Made by a program: the position numbers and the translations under genes
NCBI RefSeq assembly: GCF_024166365.1
Contig: NC_064819.1
Span: 9,870,501-9,934,500 of the forward strand
Source of the DNA: Elephas maximus indicus
Lineage: Eukaryota; Chordata; Mammalia; Proboscidea; Elephantidae
Direction: 5' to 3'
DNA length: 64,000 bases
The notes under the pieces: model-generated
Database searches by the model: none
Told to the model about the DNA's origin: nothing
What the model saw: only the letters and a program-made list of their open reading frames with translations
Part shown: piece after piece, positions 61,960 to 64,000 of the stretch
Numbering within the stretch: the first letter of the stretch is position 1
Layout of the letters: each line of letters opens with the position of its first letter

Positions 61960-62085
61960 GAACAGTACTATTTCATTTAATCTCCCTTTAATAGCCGTAT
62001 GAGATACATATAAGCATCCCATTTTACAGATGAGGCAACCGAGGCTCTGAGAGGTTCAGGAAGCCTAGGACAGGGCAGGTAAGTC
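61960..62085 (-). repeat. MIR SINE
   Basis: TTTCATTTAATCTCCCTTTA, CATTTTACAGATGAGGCAAC and CGAGGCTCTGAGAGGTTCAG, reversed MIR. Confidence 0.82.
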
Positions 62086-62176
62086 TAAGATTACTTGTGC
62101 CTGTGAACAGGTTCATTTTAAATGCACAACTGCCTTTAACTGTGGGAGAAGCTGGGGGTAGATTTTTGGTGGAGTA

Positions 62177-62375
62177 AACCAAAACCGAACTCTTCGCTGT
62201 TATGTTGATTCTGACTCATAGTGGCTCCACCTGTTACAGACTAGAACTGCTCCACAGGGTTTTCTTGGCTGTAATACTAACAGAAGCAGATTGCCAGGCC
62301 TTTCTTCTGTGACACTGCTGGGTGGGTTCAAACTGCCAACCTTTAGGTTCGTAGTTGGGTGTAAACTGTTTGCTA
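62177..62375 (-). repeat. AfroSINE, long form
   Basis: ACCAAAACCGAACTCTTCGC, GGTTTTCTTGGCTGTAATAC, CAGATTGCCAGGCC and a worn head. Confidence 0.9.
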
Positions 62376-62517
62376 AAAACACTCAGCCTCATGCGACTTC
62401 AATGGCTTGGCACAGGAGTAAAGTCTGACCTGTTTCGTTAACATACACCCTGATTCACCCTCCTTTCACTTGTCTGACGTAGAATTTGTAAGTTCTGAGG
62501 ACTGGGTAATATCTTCT

Positions 62518-64000
62518 TTTTCTTTTTACTGTGCTTTAGGTGAAAGTTTACACCTCAAGTTAATGTCTCATTCAAAAATTTATACGCATATCATTTTGTG
62601 ACATTGGTAGCAGTTCTCACCATGTGACAGCACACTCCTTTCCACCCAAGGTTCCCTGTTTCCATTCAACCAGTTCCTGTCCCTTCCTGCCTTCTCATCC
62701 TGCTTTTAGACGGGAGGTGCCCATTTGGTCTCAGATATACTGATTGAACTAAGAAGCACACTCCTCACGTGTATTATTTTTTATTTTGTAGTCCTGTCTA
62801 ATCTTTGTCTGAAGGGAACGGTTTCAGTTCTTGGTTAACAGTGCATCTGGGAGTCCTAGTTTCCTGGGAACCTCCAGTCTCTGTCAGGCCATTAAGCCTG
62901 GTCTTTTTACGTGAACTTGACTTCTGTTCTACATTTTTATCCTGTTCTGCCCGGACTGTCTGTTGTGTTCCCTGTTAGGGAGGTCATTGGTGGTAGCAGG
63001 GCACCATCTTTCTTCTGGTCTCAGGCTGGTGGAGTCTCTGGTTCACTTGGTTCTTTTGTCCTTTGGGCTAGTATTTTCCTTGTGTCTTTGTTTTTTTTTC
63101 ATTCTCCTTTGCTCCAACTTGGATGGGACCAGTTGATGTATCTTAGATGGACACTTTTTTTTTTTTTTTTAAGGTGGCCACTTGCATGCTTCTGAGGCCA
63201 CAGGCCAAAGTGAGATCAGAACATTTTCTTTATAAGCTATATTATGCCAGTTGACCTAGATGTCCCCTGAAACTATGGTCCCCAGGCCCCAGCCTCAGCT
63301 ACTTTGTCCCTCAAAGTGTTTGGATGTGTCCAGGAAATTTCTTAGCTTTTGCTTTGGTCCATTGTGCTGACTTCCCCTGTATTGTGTGTCGTCCTTCCCT
63401 TCACGGAAGTTGATCCTTGGCTACTATCTAGTTGGTGATTTCCTGTCCCTCTCCCTGCATTGAAGAATGTTTTTTTCTGTGTTTAACCCTTTTCTTGAGT
63501 TCTTATAATAGCAGTCTCATACAATATTTGTCCCTTTGTGACTGACTTATTTCACTCAGCATAATGCCCTCCAGATTCATCCATGTTGTGAGACGTTTTG
63601 CAGATTCAGCGTTGTTCTTTATAATTGCATAGTGTTCCATTGTGTGTAGGTACCATAATTTGTTTATCCATCTGTGATGATGGGCATTTAGGTTGTTTTC
63701 ATCTTTTTGCTATAGTGCTGCAATGAACATGGGTGTGCGTATTTATTCTTGTGACGGCTCTTATTTCTCTCAGGGTTGTTCCTAGGAGCGGGAATTCTGT
63801 ATTGTACAGTACTTCTATTTCTAGCTTTTTAAAGAAGTGCCATATCGTTTTCCAAAGTCATTTTTACAATCCCACCAGGAGTCCTTAAGAATTCCAGTCT
63901 CTCCACAACCTCTCCAACATTTGTTATTTTGTGTTTTTTGGATTAGTGCCAGCCTTGCTGGGGTGAGATGGTATCTCAATGTAGTTTTGACGTGGCATTT
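62518..64000 (-). mobile_element. L1 3' end, continuing past the window edge
   Basis: Starts at a T-rich tract with ACTGTGCTTTAGGTGAAAGT, runs through the shared 3' UTR (CATTCAACCAGTTCCTGTCC, CAGGCCATTAAGCCTGG, AGGCCACAGGCCAAAGTG) and into reversed ORF2 C-terminal sequence (GATTCATCCATGTTGTGAG, CTTGCTGGGGTGAGATGG). Same sense as CD80. Its 5' part is outside the window. Confidence 0.9.

Noticed and set aside
61186-64000. Search for the CD80 signal-peptide exon
   Set aside because: No minus-strand segment with a start codon, hydrophobic core and a donor in the right phase was recognised; it probably lies beyond 64 kb.

Overview
The window is mammalian nuclear DNA from an afrotherian, most likely an elephant or another paenungulate. 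It is packed with about 35 copies or fragments of the tRNA-derived AfroSINE family, pieces of its presumed RTE-type LINE partner, and several L1 elements that share one lineage-specific 3' UTR. The three genes and their order match human 3q13.33: POGLUT1 (+), TIMMDC1 (+), CD80 (-). Exons were called by reading each candidate against remembered human orthologues and checking splice sites and codon phase. No alignment was run.

Layout. 1-11.8 kb: the last seven coding exons of POGLUT1 (843-10430) and its 3' UTR; earlier exons lie left of the window. 11.8-16.0 kb: intergenic DNA with a probable endogenous-retrovirus LTR near 14.6-15.0 kb. 16.1-16.9 kb: a CpG-rich promoter and exon 1 of TIMMDC1. 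16.7-47.1 kb: all seven TIMMDC1 coding exons, with introns full of SINEs, LTRs and L1s, including a 5-kb L1 that has both ends but lacks the middle of ORF2. 47.1-51.0 kb: TIMMDC1 and CD80 converge tail to tail; the CD80 3' UTR is expanded by LTR insertions. 51-61.2 kb: CD80 cytoplasmic (tentative), transmembrane, IgC and IgV exons on the minus strand. The IgC-IgV intron carries a broken RTE LINE, two TA-flanked DNA transposons and an LTR. 61.2-64 kb: CD80 intron ending in an L1 3' end that runs off the window; the signal-peptide exon is not seen.

The three genes are not functionally linked. POGLUT1 glucosylates EGF repeats (for example of Notch) in the ER. TIMMDC1 assembles mitochondrial respiratory complex I. 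CD80 is the T-cell costimulatory ligand of CD28 and CTLA-4. I saw no novel gene system. The most notable observations are a 45-bp-arm near-perfect palindrome in the TIMMDC1 3' UTR that includes a poly(A) signal, retrotransposed SINE/RTE tails only 21 and 37 nt long with clear target-site duplications, a TIR-bounded transposon family whose interior resembles an LTR, and an extra cysteine in the CD80 IgC domain.
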